A DNA stretch of 64,000 bases from Staphylococcus piscifermentans. Lineage in GTDB: Bacteria > Bacillota > Bacilli > Staphylococcales > Staphylococcaceae. The first letter of the stretch is position 1; each line of letters begins with the position of its first letter. Shown one piece after another: positions 52,625 through 60,045 of this stretch. The translations under genes and the position numbers were made by a program. Location: the NCBI RefSeq assembly GCF_900186985.1, contig NZ_LT906447.1, forward strand, positions 2,480,001 through 2,544,000, in the 5' to 3' direction. The notes under the pieces were generated by a model, which was not told where the DNA came from, made no database searches, and was given only the letters and a program-made list of their open reading frames with translations.

Positions 52625-53965
52625 CTATTTAAATAATTGCATAACAAAGACTAACAATATGACTGCGGGCAAAATATATTTTACTAAGTAATACCATGGC
52701 ACAAAGAGTTTCAACTTATCTCGGCCAAAGACACTCTCCAAGTCTTTCTTTTTCAACAACTGGCCTACAAAGAGGGTGGTTGCCAATGCGCCTAAAGGCA
52801 TCAAGATGTTGGATACGAGGAAGTCCATGTTGTCGAAGATGCTGCCGGCGCCGAAATGAATACCGCTTAAGCTGCTGAATGACAGGGTCGCGGGTATGCT
52901 GAGCAAGAAGACGAGCACGCTGCCGATGACTGCAACTTTGGTACGTTTGCGGTTATCGTTCTTGGTAAAGTTGGAAACGTTCAATTCGAGCAATGAAATG
53001 GATGAAGTCAAGGCTGCGAATAAGAATAAGATTAGGAATATCAGGTAGAAACCTGTTCCGAAACTCATTTGTTCGAAGACGCGCGGCAAGACTTTAAAGA
53101 GTAATCCGGGTCCTTCTTCTGGTTTGTAACCGAATGCGTTGATGGCCGGGAAAATTGCCAGGCCTGCAAGCAAGGATACGATAATATTCATAATGACGAT
53201 GGACAGCGCGGATGTTTTAATAGTCATTTCCTTAGGTGCATAACTGGCATAGGTAATCATGCCGGTTGTACCGAGTGACAAGGCGAAGAAAGATTGTCCT
53301 AGAGCAAAGAGTACACCTTGCATCGATAAATCTTCCATGCGCGGTTCTAAGATGAAGCGTACGCCATCTGCTGCGCCATCTAGTGATAATGATTTAATTA
53401 CAATCAAGATCAAGAAAATGAAGAGCAAGGGCATCATTACTTTGGATGCTTTCTCTAAACCATGTTCGACACCCAACATCACAATGACCATAGTAATTAA
53501 AATAAAGATACCTTGACCCGTGATAGTATACACTGGATTGCTGATAACTTGGTCAAAATGAATATCTGCAAGTAATCCGCTTCCCAATCCGACCAGCTGC
53601 ATGGCTACTTGTGCAATATAGATAATAATCCAGCCGCCGACTACACTATAGAAGCCGAAGAGCACGAACACTGCGAGATTCCCGCTCCAGCCGATAATAT
53701 TGGTCCACTTCTTACCGGAAAGCTTTCCAAAAATAGCAGTGGTATAAGTACGGCCGAGTTTTCCGATGGTGAATTCCATAATCAGTAAAGGCAGTCCGAT
53801 AAATATTGTAAAGATTAAAAACATAAGTAAGAACGCGCCTCCACCGTATACTCCTGCCATATATGGGAATTTCCACATGGCACCGAGTCCGATTGCGGAG
53901 CCCGCGCTCGCTAAAATAAAACCAGTTGACGTTTTCCATTGTGATTGTTTAGACACTTCGTTCAT
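52625..53965 (-). CDS. Sodium:neurotransmitter symporter (NSS) family amino-acid transporter
   Basis: A 446-residue transporter with about 11-12 helices. The NSS helix-1 unwound region is GFILASAGSAIGLGAMWKFPY at 15-35, with the sodium/substrate ligands and the Trp-Lys-Phe-Pro-Tyr signature. The 11-12 helix length and short tails are typical of bacterial members such as MhsT and Tyt1, which carry aromatic or branched amino acids. It stands alone, with an AT-rich ~300-base upstream region in which I recognise no operator. Confidence 0.88.
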   Translation of the reverse strand: MNEVSKQSQWKTSTGFILASAGSAIGLGAMWKFPYMAGVYGGGAFLLMFLIFTIFIGLPLLIMEFTIGKLGRTYTTAIFGKLSGKKWTNIIGWSGNLAVFVLFGFYSVVGGWIIIYIAQVAMQLVGLGSGLLADIHFDQVISNPVYTITGQGIFILITMVIVMLGVEHGLEKASKVMMPLLFIFLILIVIKSLSLDGAADGVRFILEPRMEDLSMQGVLFALGQSFFALSLGTTGMITYASYAPKEMTIKTSALSIVIMNIIVSLLAGLAIFPAINAFGYKPEEGPGLLFKVLPRVFEQMSFGTGFYLIFLILFLFAALTSSISLLELNVSNFTKNDNRKRTKVAVIGSVLVFLLSIPATLSFSSLSGIHFGAGSIFDNMDFLVSNILMPLGALATTLFVGQLLKKKDLESVFGRDKLKLFVPWYYLVKYILPAVILLVFVMQLFK

Positions 53966-54263
53966 CCTTTTCTCTCTGTATGTGATATCCGCATTAGGGT
54001 TGAATTAATAATAGAATTAAACCGTTCTGATTGTGAACTGCTTAATTTAAAAAGTTGATTTCCCGACATTTACTTTAAAGCGTTAAAGCGTTTAAGTAAT
54101 TAAGTAAACTATATCACAATTTCAGCACTTCAGCAACTGTGCTTTTTGCTTCTGAATCCTCTTCCCTCCTGTCATCACAAGGCTCAGACAAAATAAAAGA
54201 GATTGCGCCATAGTAATTGGCCAACCTCCATATGGTTAATCTATATGAAATTAATGCTATGAT

Positions 54264-54854
54264 TTATTGATTTTCTTTTACAGTTTCATTTAATTCGAAT
54301 AAGGAATCTAACATATTCGCAACATCTAATTTTAAAGTTTTACGGCGATAGCTGAGTTCATCAAAATAATTAATAAACGTCGTGCGGATAAATCCACTTT
54401 CCATGACACCCAATACTAATTCACGATATTCTTTAAAGGAAACTTCAATATCATTCGCTTCATAATAACGTTTAAAAACGTCATCTAATTCTTCATGCAA
54501 ACCTGAAACCCCTTCATATAACTCTTCTTTAAATTCATCTGGCGCTTGTGTAAATTGCAAATACAAACGTAAATAATTAATATCTGTTTTAAATACAGTA
54601 TCCAAGATAAATTGTTTTAAATTGCCTAAAGTCAATGTGGAAGCGCTTTTATTTTTCTGTACTTTAATCACACGGTCGAAATAATCAATACAACGTTGAG
54701 TACACTCACGATAAATTGCGGCTTTGCTTGGGAAATAATAATATAAGCTTGCTTTCTTTATATCTACACTTTTAGCTAATTCATCTAATGTACAGCCGAA
54801 ATAACTTTTCTGTGCAAACAGTTCAATTGCATTATCTATAATTTCACTTCTCAA
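54264..54854 (-). CDS. TetR family regulator resembling IcaR
   Basis: A 196-residue regulator. The N-terminal helix-turn-helix reads RSEIIDNAIELFAQKSYFG, then CTLDELAKSVDIKKASLYYY, very like the DNA-binding domain of IcaR, repressor of the biofilm polysaccharide operon. The C-terminal ligand domain aligns in pattern (YLRLYLQFTQAPDEF). The likely start is TTG at 54852-54854, with GGGGGA 8 bases upstream; an open frame continues 27 codons further, but that stretch looks like leader. No icaADBC genes are in the window, so the target is unknown. Confidence 0.8.
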   Translation of the reverse strand: MRSEIIDNAIELFAQKSYFGCTLDELAKSVDIKKASLYYYFPSKAAIYRECTQRCIDYFDRVIKVQKNKSASTLTLGNLKQFILDTVFKTDINYLRLYLQFTQAPDEFKEELYEGVSGLHEELDDVFKRYYEANDIEVSFKEYRELVLGVMESGFIRTTFINYFDELSYRRKTLKLDVANMLDSLFELNETVKENQ

Positions 54855-54935
54855 TACGGAATTCCCCCACTCTTCTCTCGATTTGAAAATGATGCTTGTT
54901 TCAAGTCTATCATGTTTACACAAAAATATTACCAT

Positions 54936-55124
54936 TATTATAAAAATTCCATTAAAATATGAAATTCTTTATTTATCCATTAACTTAACTCAATCATTTT
55001 ATAGCTATGCCTTCACATTGAATAATGAGATGAATTAAATGCATTTAAAAAATAGATTGTTTATCACTATTTTTATACATATTACGCTATTAGACTATCT
55101 TTGTAAATTATTTTTACGAAATTA
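54936..55124. other. AT-rich intergenic region between the TetR and esterase genes
   Basis: No ORF. Contains the likely TetR-gene promoter (TATAATAATGG-like -10 near 54935-54945 on the minus strand). No esterase terminator could be assigned. Confidence 0.4.
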
Positions 55125-55859
55125 TTACCCTTTACACATAAAATCCACAATTCTTTCGATAATGGCTGTTTTATCTGGGCTGTGCGGCATGAGGTGACCC
55201 GCATTTTCGAAACACTCGACCGTTTTATCTTGCACATTTAACAATTGCGCTTCTATTTTAAAGGCACTTTCACGATAAGACGGTTCATCTTTCCCGCCAT
55301 ATAACAATAATGTCGGAACCTGAATTTTATCCAATTGCTGCATCGTTTGATCCGTAAAGCCTTCAAAACGTATCGCTCCCGAACGATACTCCGGTACATG
55401 CGCCATTTCTTCTTCCTGTTCTTCTGCTGTGCATAAAATATAATGCTGCAAGCGCTCGCCATAAGCAGTCAAACGTTCCAATACACCCGCTTCTTTCTTC
55501 TCATAAGGTATAGACATACCTACCACCCGACCGATTTCAAACCGCTCAGCCAATTTCAGAGAAAAGATACCGCCTAACGACACACCGATTGCATCAATCT
55601 GCTCATAACCTTCATTGCGCAAAAATTGATACGCTGCTTCAACATCCATCCACCAATCCAAAATATCATGGTGGACAAATTCAGACACGGGTAAGCCATG
55701 CCCCGAATAACATGGCGCATAACACGTAAAACCCTCCTCATTCAAAGTTTCAGCAATCGCTTTGACATCCTGGACCGTACCCGTAAACGAATGCAGCAGC
55801 AACACTGCACGTTCGCCGCCCTTCAAATAAAGATCTTTTGGTGCTTTGACATTCAACAT
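55125..55859 (-). CDS. Carboxylesterase (Est30-like alpha/beta-hydrolase)
   Basis: A 244-residue serine hydrolase: HSFTGTVQDV oxyanion region at 23-32, nucleophile Ser94 in GVSLGG, Asp in LLYGGKDEPSY, and His in ENAGHLMPHS near the C-terminus. Size and spacing fit the Geobacillus Est30 family of short-chain carboxylesterases. It has no signal peptide and should be cytoplasmic. Ribosome site GGGAGTG. Neighbouring genes give no substrate clue. Confidence 0.88.
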   Translation of the reverse strand: MLNVKAPKDLYLKGGERAVLLLHSFTGTVQDVKAIAETLNEEGFTCYAPCYSGHGLPVSEFVHHDILDWWMDVEAAYQFLRNEGYEQIDAIGVSLGGIFSLKLAERFEIGRVVGMSIPYEKKEAGVLERLTAYGERLQHYILCTAEEQEEEMAHVPEYRSGAIRFEGFTDQTMQQLDKIQVPTLLLYGGKDEPSYRESAFKIEAQLLNVQDKTVECFENAGHLMPHSPDKTAIIERIVDFMCKG

Positions 55860-55997
55860 AACAATTCACTCCCGAGTATTCTTATCTGTTATTGTACAAC
55901 CTTTCCAGAAGTTCCACCATCTTACAACCTTTTTTATGAAAAAAAGAGTACCTAGAAAGCGCCTGACCGCTTAAAAGATACCCTTAACTTTAATATA

Positions 55998-56160
55998 GAT
56001 GCGACTTTGCCTGTTCTTCCTGGCGAATACGCAGATTGCTATATGGAATTAACAACAGCGTCACAATGTATGCGTGCGTCAACAAAATCACACCGATTAA
56101 TTCAGGAATAATGTTTAAAAAGTAATTGGGATGCTTAATATATTTAAAATCCAGATAGGA
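55998..56160 (-). pseudogene. Remnant of an ICMT-like membrane methyltransferase (C-terminal end only)
   Basis: The reverse strand from about 56160 to a TAA at 55998 reads YLDFKYIKHPNYFLNIIPEL, then IGVILLTHAYIVTLLLIPYS and a charged end. KHPNY followed by a long hydrophobic helix is the C-terminal signature of isoprenylcysteine-carboxyl-methyltransferase-like proteins. No start, no ribosome site and no N-terminal helices are found upstream; the frame breaks near 56160. It is a truncated relic. Confidence 0.65.
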
Positions 56161-56248
56161 CCTAGAGTTAATAGAATTAAATCAAAAAGAGAAATGCCAT
56201 CGAACTTCAGATGATGAATTAAAGTAGAAAATAAATCACGGTAATTAT

Positions 56249-56316
56249 AGAAGATCCATCAAATAAAAAACCGTATGTATTTATGAAGATAGGGATAAAA
56301 TCATCATAAGAGCATA
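56249..56316 (-). terminator. Orphan terminator-like inverted repeat
   Basis: ACCGTATG and CATACGGT arms, extended by TATGA/TCATA pairing, lie on either side of ~35 bases. The minus strand ends with TTTTTT. It is positioned like the terminator of a lost minus-strand gene. Confidence 0.6.
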
Positions 56317-56413
56317 CGGTAAAGAATTGAGAAATTTTGAAGTGTCGTCTTTGGAGTTGTACGAGTCATTCTCAATTTTATTCAACTGAGAGAGATATTA
56401 TTCTATTAGGAGA

Positions 56414-56600
56414 ATATTGTGACTGTTATCAAGCGATGCTCGATATTCTTTAGGAAGTGAAGAAATAATATCTACTTGTGAAAAACTTACGCTGTCGATA
56501 ATACGCTTAATCTCTGATACAGATGAAAATACTATGGTGGTTTCTAGATGAGCAGCTGATTCAATAGATGTAATAACTATTCTGTTGTAAGTCTATGATG
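56414..56600 (-). pseudogene. Degenerate ORF fragment, unidentified
   Basis: The reverse strand holds about 62 codons without a start, reading IVITSIESAAHLETTIVFSS and later SEIKRIIDSVSFSQVDIISS, and ending SHNILLIE before a TAA at about 56414. An in-frame TAG precedes it. The composition is protein-like, and the orphan terminator follows downstream, so it is probably the tail of a decayed gene. I do not recognise the family. Confidence 0.4.
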
Positions 56601-56855
56601 CAAGTCATGATGATTTCTGTGTATACGGATGTTCAACTTTGTTTATCAACACCATTTATTTTACTAGCAACTCTCGTCGATGCCCATTAATTAAAGTTAA
56701 ATAAAAAATTAAATATAGTTAATAATTTAAATTTAAAGTTAACTAATCCGAGTGGATTAATATCCTTTTAAAAATACAAAAGTGCATATCATATAGGTTT
56801 AAGGGTATGAATACTATATAATGAAGATACTTATTGAAAGTATGGAGGGATGATC

Positions 56856-57548
56856 GTGGTTAAGAGAGTTTTAATTGTTAATACAAGTACAGATTACTTT
56901 GCAGATTCAAGTGTTCCAACAGGATTATGGTTAGGAGAACTTGTCCACTTCTATGATTTACTGCACCAAAACCACGTACAAATTGATATCGTGAACATAA
57001 AAGGCGGTTTAACGCCGATTGATCCCGTGAGTACGTCACGTTTAATGTTAGATAAACTTACCAAGAAATATTTAAATGATTATACATTTATGACATTATT
57101 GAAAAATTCACCTTCTATTAAAGAAGTGACACCTACCGACTACAACGCTGTTTATTTCACTGGCGGTCACGGTGTAATGTATGATTTCCCAGGAAATCCA
57201 GATATTCAGCGTGTTATTGCAGCTGTCAGAGAAAATGGCGGCGTTGTTTCAGCTGTGTGTCATGGTATTTGTGCTTTTCTCGACTTTAAAGGACGTGATG
57301 GACGTTACTATGTCGATGGCAAACGTTTAACAGGCTTCTCTAATTTAGAAGAAAAATTAGCGAACCGCAAAAAATTAGTACCCTTTATGTTAGAAACCAA
57401 ATTAAAAAATGAGGGTGCAGATTACAGCAGAGGTTTCTTGCCGTTTCGTCCTTACGTCGTGCAAGACGGCCACCTCGTTACAGGTCAAAATCCACAATCG
57501 CCTAAAGCGGTAGCTGAAAAAGTATTAGAATTATTGAATGTGAAATAA
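56856..57548 (+). CDS. DJ-1/PfpI family protein (Hsp31-like)
   Basis: A 230-residue class I glutamine-amidotransferase-like protein. The nucleophile elbow is AVCHGICAF with Cys135, the conserved Glu28 lies in LGELVHFYD, and GGHGVMYDFPGN is at 103-114. Members include Hsp31-type chaperones, deglycases and glyoxalase III. The start is GTG at 56856 with GGAGGG 6 bases upstream; an ATG two codons earlier touches the ribosome site. It is followed by a strong terminator and stands alone. Confidence 0.88.
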   Translation: MVKRVLIVNTSTDYFADSSVPTGLWLGELVHFYDLLHQNHVQIDIVNIKGGLTPIDPVSTSRLMLDKLTKKYLNDYTFMTLLKNSPSIKEVTPTDYNAVYFTGGHGVMYDFPGNPDIQRVIAAVRENGGVVSAVCHGICAFLDFKGRDGRYYVDGKRLTGFSNLEEKLANRKKLVPFMLETKLKNEGADYSRGFLPFRPYVVQDGHLVTGQNPQSPKAVAEKVLELLNVK

Positions 57549-57573
57549 GTAACCTTAAAAACAAAAACCGCGC

Positions 57574-57615
57574 CGGCAGGGCTCAAAACTTTCGTTTTGA
57601 GCCCTGCCGTTTTTT
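57574..57615 (+). terminator. Terminator after the DJ-1 family gene
   Basis: GGCAGGGCTCAAAAC pairs exactly with GTTTTGAGCCCTGCC across TTTC, followed by GTTTTTTA. Confidence 0.95.
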
Positions 57616-57771
57616 ATCATTGAAAACCTTTACAAAACCTCTGAAAAAAATGCCCTCTCAAGCTTGTGCCCGCTCTCCCGTCTTTTCTTTTCCAAAAATG
57701 AAGGTGCTTTAAAACACGTTGACCTAACGTGTAGGTTCGGCCGTGAATCTAAATAAGGAGGTCGGTTGGAC
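57616..57771 (+). promoter_or_regulatory. Upstream region of the small-lipoprotein cassette
   Basis: Contains TTGACC (57719-57724) and the interrupted palindrome ACCTA-ACGTG-TAGGT (57722-57736) immediately after it. A promoter whose unusually long spacer carries a central dyad is typical of MerR-family control, but the -10 candidate (TGAATC at 57744 or nearby) is poor. A strong AAGGAGG ribosome site follows at 57755-57761. Confidence 0.35.
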
Positions 57772-57915
57772 ATGAGATGTCTTTATCGAAAGAAAAATTT
57801 AAAAATAAATTGTTTAAAGCCCTATTGTAGTAAGTATTATAGAGAATTTCAAAATTCTCCTCAAAGTGACTTTTCGTGCCTATATCTCTTTTGTATCATA
57901 GTGTTAGCGAATTGA
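57772..57915 (+). CDS. Possible small ORF (47 aa), unknown function
   Basis: ATG at 57772 follows AAGGAGG by about 10 bases. It encodes a basic, cysteine-containing N-half (MRCLYRKKNLKINCLKPYC) and a hydrophobic C-end (CLYLFCIIVLAN). Its TGA is one base before the GTG of the next gene, which suggests coupling. A second frame (ATG 57777, 17 codons, MSLSKEKFKNKLFKALL) uses the same ribosome site. Either may be a leader peptide, or the region may be the remnant of a longer gene. No family is recognised. Confidence 0.35.
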   Translation: MRCLYRKKNLKINCLKPYCSKYYREFQNSPQSDFSCLYLFCIIVLAN

Positions 57916-57916
57916 G

Positions 57917-58450
57917 GTGAGGATTACGGAACAGGCATATCGTATTTTAAATATTTACACAAGACTCGTACAACGACAAACAGTAAATAAATCTGATTTG
58001 GCTGAACGTTTCGATGTGAATAAGCGCACAATTCAACGTGATATTGATAATTTAAGGAATTATTTGTTTGAGAATGGATCTTGGCAAACGCAGATTTTAT
58101 ATGATGCTAAAGCTGAGAGTTATTATCTCAATCGTCCTGATTTAATTAATCCTAAAAACTTTCGTCATTATCCTAAAATCTCTGTCACCTTTGAAATGAC
58201 ATTAGAAGTTTTTGATAAACTCCGCCCTTATTACACCTCAGAACTGATTCAACACAAAGCAGAGGATGTGGTACTTGTTCGGATGCGGATACCCGAACCG
58301 AACGCACTTTCTCTCGTCTTTATTTACCATTCTCGTATTCGGGTCATTGAACCTGCTTCTCTTCTTCAGAAGGTCGTAGATGCGATGTTAGAGATGCAAA
58401 AAACATATTTAAATCAAGAAATCAAAACAAATTCAGGAGGCACAACTTGA
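57917..58450 (+). CDS. YafY-type HTH regulator with an internally shortened WYL region
   Basis: A 177-residue protein. Residues 5-55 are a winged helix (YRILNIYTRLVQRQTVNKSD, then LAERFDVNKRTIQRDIDNLR), as in DeoR/YafY regulators. The C-terminal ~85 residues look like the WCX extension (ISVTFEMTLEVFDKLRPYYT). The WYL domain that normally joins them (about 140 residues in a ~300-residue protein) is missing, with the junction near DLINPKNFRHYP. The frame is intact. WYL domains sense ligands in many regulators, so this one may be constitutive or non-functional. Start is GTG; its stop overlaps the next start (TTGA). Confidence 0.65.
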   Translation: MRITEQAYRILNIYTRLVQRQTVNKSDLAERFDVNKRTIQRDIDNLRNYLFENGSWQTQILYDAKAESYYLNRPDLINPKNFRHYPKISVTFEMTLEVFDKLRPYYTSELIQHKAEDVVLVRMRIPEPNALSLVFIYHSRIRVIEPASLLQKVVDAMLEMQKTYLNQEIKTNSGGTT

Positions 58451-58545
58451 AAAAATTAATCCCTGCACTTTTGATTGCAGCTCCGCTTCTTATAGCGGGG
58501 TGTGGCCAAAGTAATAGTAATGAAAAAGAATTCGATAACTTATAA
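58447..58545 (+). CDS. Very small lipoprotein (32 aa)
   Basis: TTG at 58447 follows AGGAGGCACAAC and begins a classic lipoprotein signal: MKKLIPALLIAAPLLIAGCG with lipobox LIAGC, then only QSNSNEKEFDNL. After cleavage a lipid-anchored peptide of about 14 residues remains. The start overlaps the stop of the preceding regulator, and the next gene starts 14 bases after its stop with an AAGGAGG site. It could be a true lipopeptide, a pheromone-like precursor, or the stub of a truncated lipoprotein. Confidence 0.6.
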   Translation: MKKLIPALLIAAPLLIAGCGQSNSNEKEFDNL

Positions 58546-58559
58546 GGAGGTTACTCATA

Positions 58560-59102
58560 ATGTATTGCAATAAATGCGGAGCTAAATTAAATTCAAATGA
58601 TGCATTTTGCGCTCAGTGTGGTGCACCTATCGCATCTAATACACAAACCGCCACGTCTTCCGCTTCTTCTGAACTTAATATTTGGCAGAATTACCAAGCT
58701 TTTTGGCGAAACTTTATTAACTTTAAAGGTAAGACAAAACGGACACCTTTTTGGGTAAGTACGATTATTAATATTCTGATCACAACTCTATTATTAATTA
58801 TCGGTATTACTGGTAGAGACGAATTAACCGGACAAGCGTCTCCGCTATTATATATAGCGATATTCTTTATCATCGTAACACTCTGTCCTCAACTCGCCAT
58901 TACATATCGACGTTTTAACGATGTAAAGAAGCGCAAGTGGAGCATTTGGGTAAGTCTTATTTTACCTATCGAGCCATTTTTTGAAGTATCTAGCGGTGCA
59001 GGTAACCCTATCGCATCGTTGCTCTTATTAGTAACAATCGGTTTATTTATCTACAATTTCACCATTTTAATTTCACCATCAAAGGAGCGTGCTCAACAAT
59101 GA
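58560..59102 (+). CDS. Zinc-ribbon and DUF805 membrane protein
   Basis: A 180-residue protein. A zinc ribbon (Cys3, Cys6, then FCAQCG at about 17-22) is followed by a Ser/Thr linker, then four hydrophobic segments with ITYRRFNDVKKRKWSIWV, the DUF805 signature R-R-x-N/H-D. The family is of unknown function. The zinc ribbon fused to DUF805 is seen in various Gram-positives. Its stop overlaps the ATG of the next lipoprotein gene (ATGA). Confidence 0.78.
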   Translation: MYCNKCGAKLNSNDAFCAQCGAPIASNTQTATSSASSELNIWQNYQAFWRNFINFKGKTKRTPFWVSTIINILITTLLLIIGITGRDELTGQASPLLYIAIFFIIVTLCPQLAITYRRFNDVKKRKWSIWVSLILPIEPFFEVSSGAGNPIASLLLLVTIGLFIYNFTILISPSKERAQQ

Positions 59103-59488
59103 AAAAGATATTTACGATTCTATTTGCACTTGTTTTATTTATGACTTTAACAGGATGCGAAAAAGATTTTAAAGATAAAAAAGAAGTTTCGATTAAAGAT
59201 ATTATCAACGATGAACACGAACATGTGATTTGGGCAACAGGCGGTGGCGGTGAGCATTCTGGATATGTTTCGCAAATTATTTTTACAAAGAACGGCAAAA
59301 TCAAATCCATTCCAATTAATCAATCAGCTGAAATGCCCACAACCTTCCTTGAAAGTAATACCCCTTCTGAATTAGAAGATAAATTGAAAAAAGAAAACGC
59401 TTCTAAATATAAAGAAGCCAAATGGCAAGACCCCGCCTACATCGTGATTGAAAACAGCGACAATAAACCTCTTGTCACTCTATGGTAA
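59099..59488 (+). CDS. Lipoprotein, N-terminal ORF of a probably split gene
   Basis: 129 residues. Lipoprotein signal MKKIFTILFALVLFMTLTGC with lipobox LTGC (Cys20), then a polar domain (GGGGEHSGYVSQIIFTKNGK). It ends VIENSDNKPLVTLW at a TAA, in the middle of what looks like a beta-strand. The next ORF (59482-59805) overlaps by 7 bases in another frame and continues a similar polar, lysine- and aspartate-rich composition without its own signal or ribosome site. The whole could be one ~230-residue lipoprotein broken by a frameshift. Confidence 0.65.
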   Translation: MKKIFTILFALVLFMTLTGCEKDFKDKKEVSIKDIINDEHEHVIWATGGGGEHSGYVSQIIFTKNGKIKSIPINQSAEMPTTFLESNTPSELEDKLKKENASKYKEAKWQDPAYIVIENSDNKPLVTLW

Positions 59489-59805
59489 TTAGCAATAAAA
59501 AAGGAATGAAGGACCACGACACAAAATCCGTAGACCGTGTTATGGAAGATTTAAGTAACAACGAGAGTCACTTAGCATACTCGGAAACGAGCAGCGGCGG
59601 CACTCAATACCCTACAGACAAACCTAAAACTTACGGCACATTTACTTTCGATCCTTCTGTTGTGACTGGCAGTGATGACACTGATAAATCATTAGGTTTC
59701 ACTACTTTATTAGAGAAAGATCAGAAATTGGTTCCATTATCTAAAGACGATTTGAAAAACGATAAGAACGTCTATAACTTTAGTAGAAGCGAGCTTGAAA
59801 ATTAA
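59482..59805 (+). pseudogene. Out-of-frame C-terminal part of the lipoprotein, or a coupled small protein
   Basis: 107 residues, beginning at an ATG that overlaps the TAA of the previous ORF (ATGGTAA). No Shine-Dalgarno is found before it. The content (KSVDRVMEDLSNNESHLAYS and FTFDPSVVTGSDD) is soluble and acidic. Termination-reinitiation at ATGGTAA is possible, but a recent frameshift or a sequencing error in the 59467-59486 interval is an equally good explanation. Confidence 0.5.
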
Positions 59806-59820
59806 TAGAGTGTATACAAA

Positions 59821-59876
59821 TAACCTAGGTAAAGTGGAGTTTTATTCTTTTCCCCACCCTCCTAGGTTTCTTTTTT
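59821..59876 (+). terminator. Terminator of the lipoprotein cassette
   Basis: AACCTAGG and CCTAGGTT arms with further TGGaG/CCCAC pairing, followed by TCTTTTTT. Confidence 0.75.
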
Positions 59877-60002
59877 AAGTGTACAAAGTATCTGTTGTAA
59901 TTTCGCTGGTTTATAAGGATGCGAATAAGAAAGCACAGACAAAGTTATTAAACTTAAAGTCGAAATAAATATTCATTTCATATAATTACAATTTTGTACC
60001 AA

Positions 60003-60036
60003 AAAAAGAACGGGACATAATTTAATCCCGCTCTTG
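60003..60036. terminator. Terminator after the DUF4097 gene
   Basis: AAGAACGGGA and TCCCGCTCTT pair imperfectly around CATAATTTAA, with a T-run on the minus strand (TTTTTTTGG). Confidence 0.65.
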
Positions 60037-60045
60037 CTATTAATA

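Noticed and set aside
56700-56850. Possible sigma-B promoter before the DJ-1 family gene
   Set aside because: GTTTAA and GGGTAT words occur but are adjacent instead of 12-14 bases apart.
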